A stretch of DNA of 64,000 nucleotides from Cynocephalus volans (taxonomy: Eukaryota > Chordata > Mammalia > Dermoptera > Cynocephalidae). The DNA is taken from contig NC_084468.1 in the NCBI RefSeq assembly GCF_027409185.1, positions 141,520,001-141,584,000 on the forward strand. Direction: 5' to 3'. Positions 1 through 10,980 of this stretch are shown one piece after another. The position numbers and the translations under genes were made by a program. The notes beneath the pieces were generated by a model. It was not told the origin of the DNA and did no database searches. It saw nothing but the letters and a program-made list of their open reading frames with translations. Positions within the stretch are counted from its first letter, which is position 1. Every line of letters begins with the position of its first letter.

Positions 1-296
1 AGTCAAACTGTCCCTGTTTGCAGATGACATGATCCTATATATCGAACAGCCTAAAACCTCTACAAAAAAACTGCTGGAATTGATAAATGATTTCAGCACA
101 GTAGCAGGATACAAAATCAACACACAAAAATCAGTAGCATTTTTTTTCTCCAATAGTGAACATGCAGAACGAGAAATCAAGAAAGCCTGCCCATTTACAA
201 TAGCCACCAAAAAAATAAAATACTTAGGAATTGAGTTAACCAAGGAGGTGAAAAATCTCTACGAAGAGAACTACAAACCACTGTTGACAGAGATTA
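1..296 (+). mobile_element. L1 ORF2 fragment (reverse transcriptase part), cut by the window edge
   Basis: The frame reads through the L1 RT catalytic motif FADDMILY (about 19-42) and on into the conserved [10 protein letters not shown] region. It closely matches the ORF2 of the full-length L1 at 20957-27881. L1 similarity stops near 296, in the middle of ORF2, and ordinary AT-rich sequence follows. There is no L1 3' end or A-tail here, so this is not a simple 5'-truncated sense insertion. It could be the inverted outer part of a minus-strand L1 lying to the left of the window, or a rearranged piece. It encodes no working enzyme. Confidence 0.9.
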
Positions 297-1547
297 CTGC
301 ATTTTTTAAACATTATCATCTTTCTGTGAGGACACTAGTAATGTAGTTGGTTGAAGTCTCCTATAGAGTTTCTTTCTTTTTTTTTTTTTTTAACAGAACA
401 ATATGACTCTTCTTTTTAAAACCCATTAAGGGTTGAAAAAGTCATTAGGATGTGAATGTGGATATCTCAGGAGCTGATGTACTACAATTGGAGCTGTTAT
501 ATTAATGAAAGTGAGATTATCATAGAAGTGAGTCACATAGCCATAAATTTGTAACACACAGTGGGATCCATTCGTGTGTCAGTGGAAATGATGTGTCGTT
601 ATCAAAGAAAATGGGATTTATCTTAATGCAGAGAAAGTGTGATTAGAACATATAGCTGAATTTTAGAAAAGCCCAAGAGAATTTAAAAGCTAAAACTACC
701 CCTAGATCTTGAAAGTCTTTAAAATAGGTTCTATTGTTGGAGATGATTACATTTAGCATAATGATATTATTTATCATATCAGCTAATAAAGGTTGAATAA
801 TTACTATAAGATTGTTACTTTTTGCCTACCTCCTTATATATGCAGGATTTCTGCTGGTGTGTACACATGTCTTTGCCTGCCTCTATCTTGGCAGCCTAAG
901 ACTTTGATATAAATTCCTTTCTCTGAAAGACACTCAAGTTCCCTGTTTAGAAAATTGGCTTTGGTGTAGAAGTTGGGGATAAAATAAAGATACCAAAAAA
1001 GGTAATTTTTTATTTCCAGTGATTGTGATTCGAATGGAATTGTAACTTTTCTTCTGTATTAAAAAAAAGTGTGAGCAGAAGTTCATAAGATGACTGTATA
1101 GCAATTAATTATTCTCCAAGTTGGAAACTTGCTTGACTAATTTCAGTCTGAGTGCTATGGTGGAAATGAGGGGTTAATGATCCTGATGAAAAAAACCTGC
1201 TGTGTGATAGTCAGCTTAATTTTTGATCTAAAGAACCCTGAGAGGCCTCATCTAGTAAAAGATTATTTATGATTTTACCTTATTGACATCCTGGAATTGA
1301 CTTAGATCATGAACTGAAGAAAATTTCACATCTCCATCTAGGAATAATACCTTCATATAACTTTATATTTTTCTCTTTGTATTCTGGAAAACACAAAAGG
1401 CTATAACAACAAAAAAATATATGTTTTCAGTGTTTTATCATGTATGTAAGCTGTTGAAAATTAATTAATAAAAGTAACAATATCTAGTCTGTCAGTTCAA
1501 AAATTTGAGAACTCATAAACTAAGGCGAAAGAATGTAGGGGGAAATT
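297..1547. other. No feature recognised
   Basis: AT-rich sequence with a T-tract near 375-391. I see no coding potential and no repeat I can name. Confidence 0.5.
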
Positions 1548-1561
1548 TTTATGAAAATTTT
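1548..1561. repeat. Target-site duplication, left copy, of the RPS24 retrocopy
   Basis: TTTATGAAAATTTT here is repeated exactly at 2103-2116, just outside the 5' end of the retrocopy. The length and AT-rich content are typical of L1 endonuclease sites. Confidence 0.9.
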
Positions 1562-2102
<541 letters not shown>

Positions 2103-2116
2103 TTTATGAAAATTTT
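2103..2116. repeat. Target-site duplication, right copy, of the RPS24 retrocopy
   Basis: Exact copy of 1548-1561. It fixes the 5' end of the retrocopy at about 2102, so the inserted copy is essentially full-length mRNA. Confidence 0.9.
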
Positions 2117-2424
2117 AATGTTTTGTAGATACAATTGTGATTTCTAGAAATAAAAATGAAATGCTTAATAAGATGATCAATTAATATTTATTAAATTGGT
2201 ATGATCATGAATAAGGCAAGGAAAGCCTTCCCTAATGTAAGGTCACCAAGTCAGGTTCTCAGTTCCAGGGACCTAACACCTAAGTCCACAAGACAAGCAA
2301 TTAAATAGATATTTAAACATGGTATTAAAAGTGTTCAGTGATAGGGAATATAGAAAGGGGTACTAATAACTCAGGCAGAGAGTTTAGCAAATTCTGGGAC
2401 TGCAACTAGTTTGTCCTCAGTGTA

Positions 2425-2505
2425 TCTTCACTGATACACACCACAGTGCCTTCCACGTTGCAGATGCTTAGCAAATATTTGTTAGATAAATACGTGAAGA
2501 CATCT
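2425..2505 (+). repeat. L2-like LINE 3' end relic
   Basis: The order of phrases resembles the L2 3' end: a 'cagtgcct' stretch, then 'gcaaatatttgtta', then an AATAAA-like end. It is heavily diverged and the limits are approximate. Confidence 0.5.
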
Positions 2506-2589
2506 TGCTTGCCCTCAAGTAGCTAACAGTCCAGCTGGGGAGACAGATAGGTAAAGAAGTCTCAGTTACATGCTGGTAGTAATAATGAT

Positions 2590-2720
2590 AATACTAATAA
2601 CCATGGCCACTTGGTGAGCATTTCATTTGTGGTAGAAACTGTGGTAAGTGTTTTACATTTGTTCTTTCTGGACTCTTAAACAGTCCTGAGAGAGAATAAT
2701 GATAAACTAGTAGCTGATGC
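2590..2720 (-). repeat. MIR SINE relic
   Basis: 'ggtgagcatttcatttgtgg' followed by 'aagtgttttacatttg' follows the reverse-complement MIR order (gagcacctactatgtg, then gcgctttacat). Diverged, from early mammalian evolution. Boundaries are approximate. Confidence 0.5.
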
Positions 2721-4764
2721 TTATATAATGCTTACTATGTGCTAGTTTTTCTTTTTGTTTGGTTGAGAGAGGGTGAGTTAGGGAGAAAGGTGTAGAGACG
2801 CTTTTTCAGGCAAAGGGTACATCCTGAGCAAAGGCTCAGAGAGATATAAGAGTGAATGGTTGGTTTGTTCAGGAATCGAAGTAGTTACTCAATGATCAAA
2901 TAATCTGTAAAAGATATTTGTAATTCATTTTCACCTTGGACCTGTTGCCCCTCTGGCCTTCATGTGACATGAGTCATTCCTTTCCATGAAAGGTGAGTTT
3001 TGCAATGTTAAATCAAGTCTTACTCCTGCTCTAGTATGTGTCGTAATGTACCATTGGCTTCATTATGGCTGGAGGGGAAAAGGTCATGATCTCCTCTCTG
3101 TCATGCCAGAGAAAATTTGAGTGTGACATCAGTGAGATTCACAGAGTGAGGGGAAATTATACTGCACTGAATCTTCAAATTCTCACAAAAGGTTCTTTTA
3201 CACCATTGAAGGCTTATTCTCCTAAAATAAGTAAATGGGTGAAGCGCTGCTGAAATCACTCTGTCTCTCCTGTTCTCTGCCACTGCTTTTATATTAGAAT
3301 AATGCAAAGAAATGAAACAAGCACGTGATCTCAGCTGCGTTAGAAAAGCCACTTTCGTTTTGGTTTCTCTGTTTTTCAAATATGGCAAAAGTGATTTAAG
3401 GAAATTATTGGTCACATTATTGTGAGGATATGACAAATTATAGATGAAAAGTGAGAAAGCCCTCTAGGAGAGGTTTATAATAAAATTGTCAACACTCTCT
3501 GTAAGAGGCTCAGCTGGAGGCTGCTACAGTCTCTTAGATCACCAGCCTCCGATCATCTTTTTTTCTCCTTTATTGAAGCACTAATATCAATTACAGGGGT
3601 AAGTACTAGCCAATTATGCTCTTATGTGCAAAATTAATAGCATAAGCAGTCTGACAGTCTCATAGTCTTGGCCTATGTACCTTAACTGTTAGGTCACTGT
3701 TACTTTCTCTGTTTTCCACCTGGAATTGCATCAAATTCAGCAGCCATAGCTGACTAGTGGGCCCATCTGTCTCTCCTTCTCTCTCCTAATGACTTGCCAG
3801 CCTGGAATCTCCAGCACCACCCTATCCAAGCAGGAGTCTTCTTCCTAGAGCCAACCCACACCAGCAGGGCTTGCTTCTTGCTCCTGCCTCTGGTTTCCAG
3901 ATGTATGTACAGATGTCCATGTGAAATCTAGTGGAAATGCAAAAAGTCATAGTGCTATCTTAACTGCACGTGTTTCTTGCTTGAGATTCCTGAGACAGAA
4001 AATAGAAATACATTTAATTAGCTGCATTATCTCCTCCTACCTGAAGCCATTTTGATTAGTAAGACTGAGATTTAGTTATAACTCAAAATTTACGTTATAA
4101 TTAGTCTTCGTATTTATCTTATAGTGTTCTTACCCTTGTTTTCTCCAGACTTTTTTGTTGTTGTTGTTAACTGTAAGCACATACATGCATCATTTCAAAA
4201 CATGTCTTTATTAGTGGAAGTTTGGACTAGTGCAATTGCAATAATCTTCTAACTTGGAATGTTCCCAATGCACACCTGCCTCCCACTCCTACTTCTTGTA
4301 CACTCCATTCGGTATATTTGTGGTAGGTTAATCTTTAGGTTATATTTTCTGTTTGGGAACCTTAAGAAATTTTCATATTTCTATAATATTGAATCTAATG
4401 TAATTCAGGAAGGAGACAGCGGTGTGTCAGGTGGTAAAAGTTCTATATTTGGCTTCGATGACCTAATTTTTCAGATTTTTTTTTCTCCTTTTTAAAAGTC
4501 TATCATTATATTTCCTTATTTAAAAAAATGTATTTCTACCATTAGCAGACCCAATTCTATCTTTCTTGATAAATAATTTGCAATCTTTTCTGACAAACTA
4601 TAAAGTTTATGGACAATTATTTAATATTTCTAGATGATTTAAAAAAACACAATTTCATCTATCACTAGAAAAAAAATTTCATGCATTTTGCTTTCTGCTC
4701 CACAATATATTTCTGTTCACCTAAAAGTAACATTTCAAGTCACTTGTCATTGAATAAAGTTGCA
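2721..4764. other. No gene recognised
   Basis: A minus-strand open frame of 111 codons (3436-3101) and a plus frame of 62 codons overlap each other here. Neither resembles a protein I know and neither has convincing splice sites. 3724-3910 is locally richer in C and G, with no identifiable signal. A short GTT run lies near 4156. Confidence 0.4.
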
Positions 4765-5013
4765 GTTCTGGACTAGGCACCATGTTTATTTTGTGGACCT
4801 AGAATTTCAGGCTTCGGTTTAAGTATCTGGTTTTTACATTGTTCACTTCTGTATTATGATTTTTGATCTTCCTGCTTATTCAACTCCAAGCGAATTTCAT
4901 CTCCCACTTCTTCTTTGAAGCCTTCCTGGTGAACTTCAGGCTTTATAGATCTTCCTCTTTTTTTAGCTCTTAAAATACCAAATGCTGCACCATGAATTTG
5001 TTGAGCGTCTGAT
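4765..5013 (-). CDS. Candidate 3'-terminal coding exon of an unidentified gene
   Basis: On the minus strand a strong 3' splice site (pyrimidine-rich 'tgttctctcattttccag', 5031-5014) precedes an open stretch from 5013 to a stop near 4854. The frame begins mid-codon and encodes about 52 residues. They are charged and hydrophilic, containing AFGILRAKKRGRSIKPEV and ending LNKQEDQKS. Downstream there is an AATAAA on the minus strand at 4790-4785, about 65 nt past the stop, so the exon plus a short 3' UTR is complete. I do not recognise the protein, and no preceding exon was found in the window. It could be a genuine last exon, a dead exon or chance. The combination of acceptor, open frame, charged composition and poly(A) signal is why I list it. 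Confidence 0.35.
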
Positions 5014-5031
5014 CTGGAAAATGAGAGAACA

Positions 5032-6219
5032 TAATTATTCACTGTCTTGCAATATTTCATCTGTTTTAATTGTGTTTTGAGTTAGACTGTAAATTTCTCA
5101 AAGGCAGAGACTGTATCTTACACTGAATGAAAATTCCAAATAACACTTAATACTCTTCTGAGTATGAAGTAGGTGAATGGTTGATTAGGTGGAGCGTTTC
5201 TTAATCAGTGGCAAGAGAGTTGACAAGGTGAAAATTGTTAATATTTTTGTTCTGATAGTTGAGGTGTCTTTTAAAAATAAATTACCATGGTTATTATAGA
5301 CAGATAACTCCTCAGAGAAACCTTTTAGTCAAAAGAGTGATAAATTGTACTTTTATTTGTATTTCTCTAGTTATTTTAATTTCTTTTTCATGTGTTAAAA
5401 CTCTTACTGACAACAGTCACTTCAATAAATCTTTAGACTGAGGGGCAAAGTTTAGTGCAAGGATAATCTAGTTAATTATTACTGTGATTCCTAATGATTA
5501 TTATTTTTTTCTGAGTCCTCATTATATTTGCTGTCTGTACGACACCATTTAGAAGTTGGCTACATACTGTTTTTTTCTCTAGTAATCTTTATACAGAGTT
5601 AGTCTACCTCATAAAGGCAGAAACAGTTTTGCAAATGCTTGTGTGCCCCACTGTGTTGGGCACCATAAACACCTGACTGATTAGCATTCAAGCCTGTGCT
5701 TATACACAACTGAGAAATGAACAATATACCTGCAGAGGAAAACGCCTGAAGGCTAATCTCTTATTTCATATAGAATTTGCATTTCATAATAATACAATGA
5801 CCTTGCATGTGTATCTAAGCATTTACCTTTTCAAATGCTTTCAGATTATAAAGTTATTTCATCCTCTTTGGTATTTTAGCCTAACCTTTTATGATAACAG
5901 TGCCTTTGGTTGATTTTATAAACTACACATGACACTAGTAATTCCGTCCCTGTTATCCCCACGTGTCAGAGCAGTTTTAACTAATGTTTTTGTAGAAGAC
6001 TTTTGGTTTCGAAAATCAAACACCGTTTTCCTCCATTTTATGGTTCAAAAGGTTTTCCGTAGGCTTCCGAAGTATTTTTAGCACTTTATAAATTTTCTCA
6101 GCACATCCAGTGATGAGTTGTAACCCACGATCAGCAACACTGGACGTCACTCAACCTGTTGTACTAATAATGTAAAGGTCCCATTAGAAGAAACACATTT
6201 TTAAACTAGTTAATTTCTT
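5032..6219. other. No feature recognised
   Basis: AT-rich non-coding sequence without a repeat I can name. If 4765-5013 is a real terminal exon, this would be its last intron. Confidence 0.4.
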
Positions 6220-7480
6220 TCTCATGCCCTGCAACTCCCAGGTCAAGAGGTAAAGTAGACATCTTCCTTGCTGGTCAGGGCTGCTTTCATCTCATTTCTT
6301 TTTCATTCAAAAACGTGAGCTCCTTTGATGTGTACACCACTCACTCCCCACAGTTTTCACTGTGTCCTGATCACTGTCTCTCGTTTACTGAAAAATTGAG
6401 CTCCCAGCTTACTATCGTCTTCCTCTCTACTCGTATCACAGTCATTTTTTATGGTCACTTCAGCATTCACATGAATGATCCATCCAGCATCGTGGCCTCC
6501 TAAATCATCAATCTCGTTTCCAAAAATCTGGTCTCTACCTATCTTAGTCGTCCGCTGCCGTGGTCATGTGTGTTCCAGATCCTGCCACCTCAGTAACTGT
6601 ATCAGCTTCCATTTTTCCAATTCATTTGTTTACTACTTCCCGATTCCAAAAGTCCTTTAATCTAATTAAAATCTCATGTCCGTTTTTACTCCCTCCACCC
6701 TTCTCTTATCTTCACTTGCTTAATGCCTGTCAGAGAGTCCACAGCTCGGTTAAGTGGCTTCGTAACCATCTCAACTTCTTCGCCTCTTTTTTTCTCCATT
6801 TACTTAACCTGTCAAAATTCCAAACTTGATTTATACCAAATTATCGCCTTCTCTGTGGCTTCCCTGGAGGAGCTAAATATTTTTAAAAGTCGCACAACTC
6901 TGCTCACTCTTTTTGCTTTACGTTAATGAGCACAATTTAGTTAGCATGGTACCTTTTGTCTCCTTATCCTTTTTGCACCCCATTTCAGCTGATGAACTCA
7001 CGTTATCCTTCTAGTCAACACATCTGTAAACGTATCTCATCTGTACTGATAGTTTCTCCTTTCTTCCTGCACAATAGCCGAAGCATTCCTCTTTCGACTG
7101 AAACTCAGTCTCCCCCTTGTCTACGAATCTTTTCCCCTCTCAAACTCCTCTGATTTCTCCCTGCTTTATCATCATTTTTCCCACTCTCTGATCATTTAAC
7201 AAAGCATATAGGCATATTCTCAGATCAACTGTTCAATAAAACCTCCCCCTGTCCTCCCAAATAAAATTTAGACTTCCCCAGTCTTGAGGATTGCCTGCCC
7301 TTACTGTGTGCATTTTGCAGTTTTCTTTTCTCTCTTCACCCCTTTTGCGTCTAGTTCCTACATGCTACCTTCACCCTGGTCTCCACTTTTGGAAACAGTT
7401 TTGGAAACTGCTCTTGCCATTACTCTCAATACTTCATAATAACAAGTAATTCTAACATCACAGTTGCCTAAAAAAAAACC
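6220..7480. other. Unassigned pyrimidine-rich block with many retained CpGs
   Basis: The plus strand is strongly C+T-rich and contains many CpG dinucleotides (for example around 6415-6435, 6500-6570 and 6890-7130), whereas the flanks have few. Five short overlapping plus-strand open frames of 60-89 codons result mainly from the low purine content, and none resembles a known protein. It may be an unrecognised repeat with the purine-rich coding strand on minus, or an unmethylated relic. I cannot name it. Confidence 0.35.
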
Positions 7481-8252
7481 CATTCATTAATCCCTCATAG
7501 TGGATATTTTTGTATGATCTGCTACTAGGCATTGTTAACTCTCATGTGTCTTTTCAGTAAGGGACCCAGGCTGAAAAAGTAACAGATTCTTGAGATCTGC
7601 TTCAGCAAAAACGATGAAAGTATTTTGAGAGAATCAATTAGCTCTGTGGTCTTTATGATAAAGAGTATTTAACACTTTTTTATTGTTTGTAAATTATATG
7701 CTGCCATTCTTTATAAAATTTATAATAAGCTTATGTTTGAAATATATTTGTTTATCTTTTTTTCCTGGAGAGTTTAACAAATGTTAACATATGCCGCACA
7801 AAACTGCTAATATACATCGTATACGTAGCATACGTAGAAAAAGAACTCTTGCTGTTCTCTCTTCACTAATCTCCCTGTCATTACCACGTCACTCTCCTAC
7901 TCTTCTTCATCCCACTAAGTAATATAATCATTCAATCTGTTGGAAAATCCTAAAACCTAGTAGTTTGCTTAGTTACTCTGTTCTCTTGTCTTCTATATCT
8001 GGACAATCAAGTCCTGTCATCTCTACTTAAAATATAAATTACTCCCAACTTTTACTGTAATCATTGTAATCCAAGTCACCATTATTTATTGTCTAGACTA
8101 CTGGAAAATTCTCTAAACTCTATTCTTTCAGTCTTGTCCCCCTACATTCTCTACTCACTCGGGATAGTGATTTTTCAAAAATATACATCAAATCGTGTCA
8201 CTTCCCTGCTTAAGACACTTAGCCTTCCTTAGCAACATGCTCCTGAGGCACA
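7481..8252. other. No gene; possibly an old unassigned repeat
   Basis: 7860-8230 has the texture of an old interspersed repeat: pyrimidine-rich, with a 'cttccctgcttaagacact' phrase near 8202. I cannot assign it to a family. Confidence 0.35.
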
Positions 8253-9918
8253 AGACTTTTTTAAAAATAAACTTTATTTTGTAGAACAGTTTTAGGTTCA
8301 CAGCAAAATTGAACAGAAGGACAGAGATCTCTCATACGCCCTCTGCTCCCACATATGCACGGCCTCACTCAGCAAAGTGGTACATTTGTTACAATTAATG
8401 AGCCTACATGACATGTCATAATCACCCACAGTCCATAGTTTCCATTAAGGCTCATTGTTGGTGTTGTACTGTCTATGGATTTGGACAAATGTATAATGCA
8501 GTGAATCTACCATTATAGTATCATACAGAATATTTTCATTTCCCTGAAAATCCTCCGTGCTTTGCTTATTCATCCCATCCTCTCTCCTAACCCCTAGAAA
8601 CCACTGATCTTTTTACTGTCTCCATAGTTTTGCTTTTTTCCAGAATTTCATATAGTTAGGATCATACAGTATGTAGACTTTTCAGATTGGCTTATTTCAC
8701 TTAGTAATATGCATTTAAGTTTCCTCTGTGTCTTTCTTTTCATGGCTTGATAGCTCATTTCTTTTTAGTGCTGAGTAATATTTCATTGTCTGGATGTACC
8801 ACAGTTTGTTTATACATTCACCTGCTGAAAGGCATCTTGGTTGCTTCCAAGTTTGGGCAATTATGAATAAAGCTGTGAAGGAGTTAAAAATATCCTACCC
8901 CAAAATATGCCACTTAGGCATATTGACTATCTTGAGTTCAAGGCACTGAAAAACAGCAGGTGCAAGAAGATCCCTCTAACCTTTTCACTCTTTCTTAAAA
9001 GTAGAAGATAGGATTCCCATGTGAAAGATGTCTGCCCTATACAAGAAGGAAAGTATCACTGTTATCATAAAGGCTGAGAAAAATCTGTACAAACCTTGTT
9101 ACAGTAACCCTTATTTTCCTAACCACTTCTCCACACAATCAATTACCTGAGCCCAAGCTCCTGTACCTTGTCACATTTCCTTAATTTACTACCCTTTGTC
9201 AATTGGATATATAAATACTCAAATCTAACTGTGGCTTTGGGTCTTCATTTACTTATGAGGGTGCCCATGTAACATAAAACTTAAATTAAATAAATGTGTA
9301 TGCTTTTTTTCTGTTGATCTTTTTCATGTCCATTTATTTCTCAGCCCCAACCAAAGAACCCTGAGAACGTGAAGGTAAAATTTTGCTTCCCCTAGAGCTG
9401 CTATAAAATATCTGAGTGCAGGTTTTTGTGTGAACATAAGTTTTCAACTCCTTTGGGTAGAGACCAAAGAGTACGATTGCTGGATCATATGGCTAGAGCA
9501 TAGTTACCTTTATAAGAAATCGCCAAACTGTCTGTCAAAGAGGCTGTACCATTTGGCATTCCCACCAGCAATAAATGAGAGTCCTGTTGCTCCACATCCT
9601 TGCCATCATTTGATGTTGTCAGTGTTCTGGATTTTGGCCATTCTAATAGGTGTATAGTTGTATCACATTGTTGTTTTAATTTGCATTGCCCCGATGAGAT
9701 ATGATATGAAGCATCTTTTCATATGCTTATTTGCAATCTGTATAATTTCTTTGGTGAACTGTCTGTGAAGATCTTTGGCCCATTTTTAAAATCAGGTCGT
9801 TTGTCTTTAATCATTGAATTTTAAGAGTTCTTTGTATATTTTTGGGTAACAGTCCTTTACATGATATGTTTTTTGCAAATATTTTCTCCCAGTCTGAGGC
9901 CACAGACTTTTCATCTTG
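8253..9918 (-). mobile_element. Old L1 (L1M-type) 3' end, split by an LTR insertion
   Basis: Read on the minus strand this is the 3' end of an ancient mammalian L1. Recognisable plus-strand phrases include 'ggttcacagcaaaattgaac' (8294-8313), 'accactgatctttttactgt' (8602-8621), and the ORF2 C-terminal region rendered as 'attgctggatcatatgg' (9475-9491). L1 sequence resumes in register after 9396 ('gctgctataaaa'), which shows that 8876-9396 is a later insertion. There is no open frame. Confidence 0.85.
8876..9396 (+). mobile_element. Solo LTR of an endogenous retrovirus (ERV1-like)
   Basis: A 521-bp segment interrupts the old L1. It is flanked by the 4-bp duplication GCTG (8872-8875 and 9397-9400), the length typical of class I ERVs. 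It starts TG and ends in a decayed CA. Inside are a TATA-like TATATAAATA (about 9207-9216) and an AATAAA poly(A) signal (9289-9294) in the right order for U3-R-U5. No internal viral sequence remains, so it is the product of LTR-LTR recombination. The exact family was not determined. Confidence 0.8.
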
Positions 9919-10291
9919 ACCACAGCATAGTAGTAATGATATGAAAAGTACTACCCTTCGGGATTGCTAATACACAAAAGATACACAAGAAACCATTGTT
10001 AGGCAATATGGTCCTGTTGATGTCTCCCTCCAACAAAGGGTGGGAACTTGCCAAGCCTGAATTAAATATTGGAATTCACAATTTTTTTGCTTTTCCATTG
10101 CTCAGGTTGGTACTTTTCAGTTGCATTCGATTATAGCATCAGAAGCTTCCCTAATTTTCTCAGTTTTGGCTGCCTTGCAAGAGGGTGAGCTTTTCACCAG
10201 AGGTGGTGTTAAAGCACCTTATATATTGAGTTTACTTGATCTTTTGGCAGAGATACAAGCAGACATTACTATAGAGCTGGGTTTGAAACTG

Positions 10292-10292
<1 letters not shown>
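9919..10292. other. No feature recognised
   Basis: Short unassigned stretch between the old L1 and a TG microsatellite. An open frame of 83 codons runs into the microsatellite and is not convincing. Confidence 0.4.

Positions 10293-10333
<41 letters not shown>
10293..10333 (+). repeat. (TG)n microsatellite
   Basis: About 20 uninterrupted TG units, directly visible. Confidence 0.97.
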
Positions 10334-10336
<3 letters not shown>

Positions 10337-10449
10337 AGAGAAATAGCAAGAGCACTTTGTATGTTTGATTGAAATTGGGTGAAGCATGTGCAAGTGTCAG
10401 CTATTTTTGTATCTAACTATTGCTGCATGAAATATTGAGCTCAAGTGTC

Positions 10450-10980
10450 TCCCTCATAAAGACCTTCAAAAACTTACACGACACAGATCTTGCTCACCTA
10501 TTTAGCATCTCCCAGCACTCTATCTCTTACTCACTGTGCCCCTCACCACATTTTTAAACATAATTTTGTCCTGTTCAAAGACCTTTTTGCTTGATATTAC
10601 TCATGCTCTTTGTCCAGAGCAGAAGAATGAAACATTCTTTTTTTCCATTCTTGTATATCTGGCTCTTTTTCTTCCAGATATCAGTTCAAATATCACCTTT
10701 TTAGAGAGGCTTTCCCATGGCTTCATACCTAACATAGTATTCCCCTCACATCCACACTATAATCAACCTATCATCTTGTTTATTTCCTTTTTTTATCACT
10801 TATTAAATTCTAAAATTATTTTAAGTTTACCTCTGCTATATCTATTTGTCACCACTGTTTCTCACACCGTAATACAAGCTTTATGAGAGCAATGACTTCG
10901 TCAGTATCCTAGTGTTTACAATAGTGTTTGCATATAATAAGTAATCAGTTAACAATTGTTGAATGAGTGAATAAAGAAAT
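10450..10980 (+). repeat. L2 LINE 3' end relic
   Basis: The sequence follows the L2 3' region in order: a 'cagttcaaatatcacctt' phrase, 'agagaggctttccc', and an end with 'gtgtttgcatataataag' and 'aattgttgaatgagtgaata'. It ends at the family's typical 3' terminus. Ancient, non-coding. Confidence 0.75.

Noticed and set aside
9430..9657. 75-codon open frame
   Set aside because: It is the antisense of old L1 ORF2.
10293..10333. Short regular repeats as a CRISPR-like array
   Set aside because: Simple TG microsatellite in a vertebrate genome. No repeat-spacer structure anywhere in the window.
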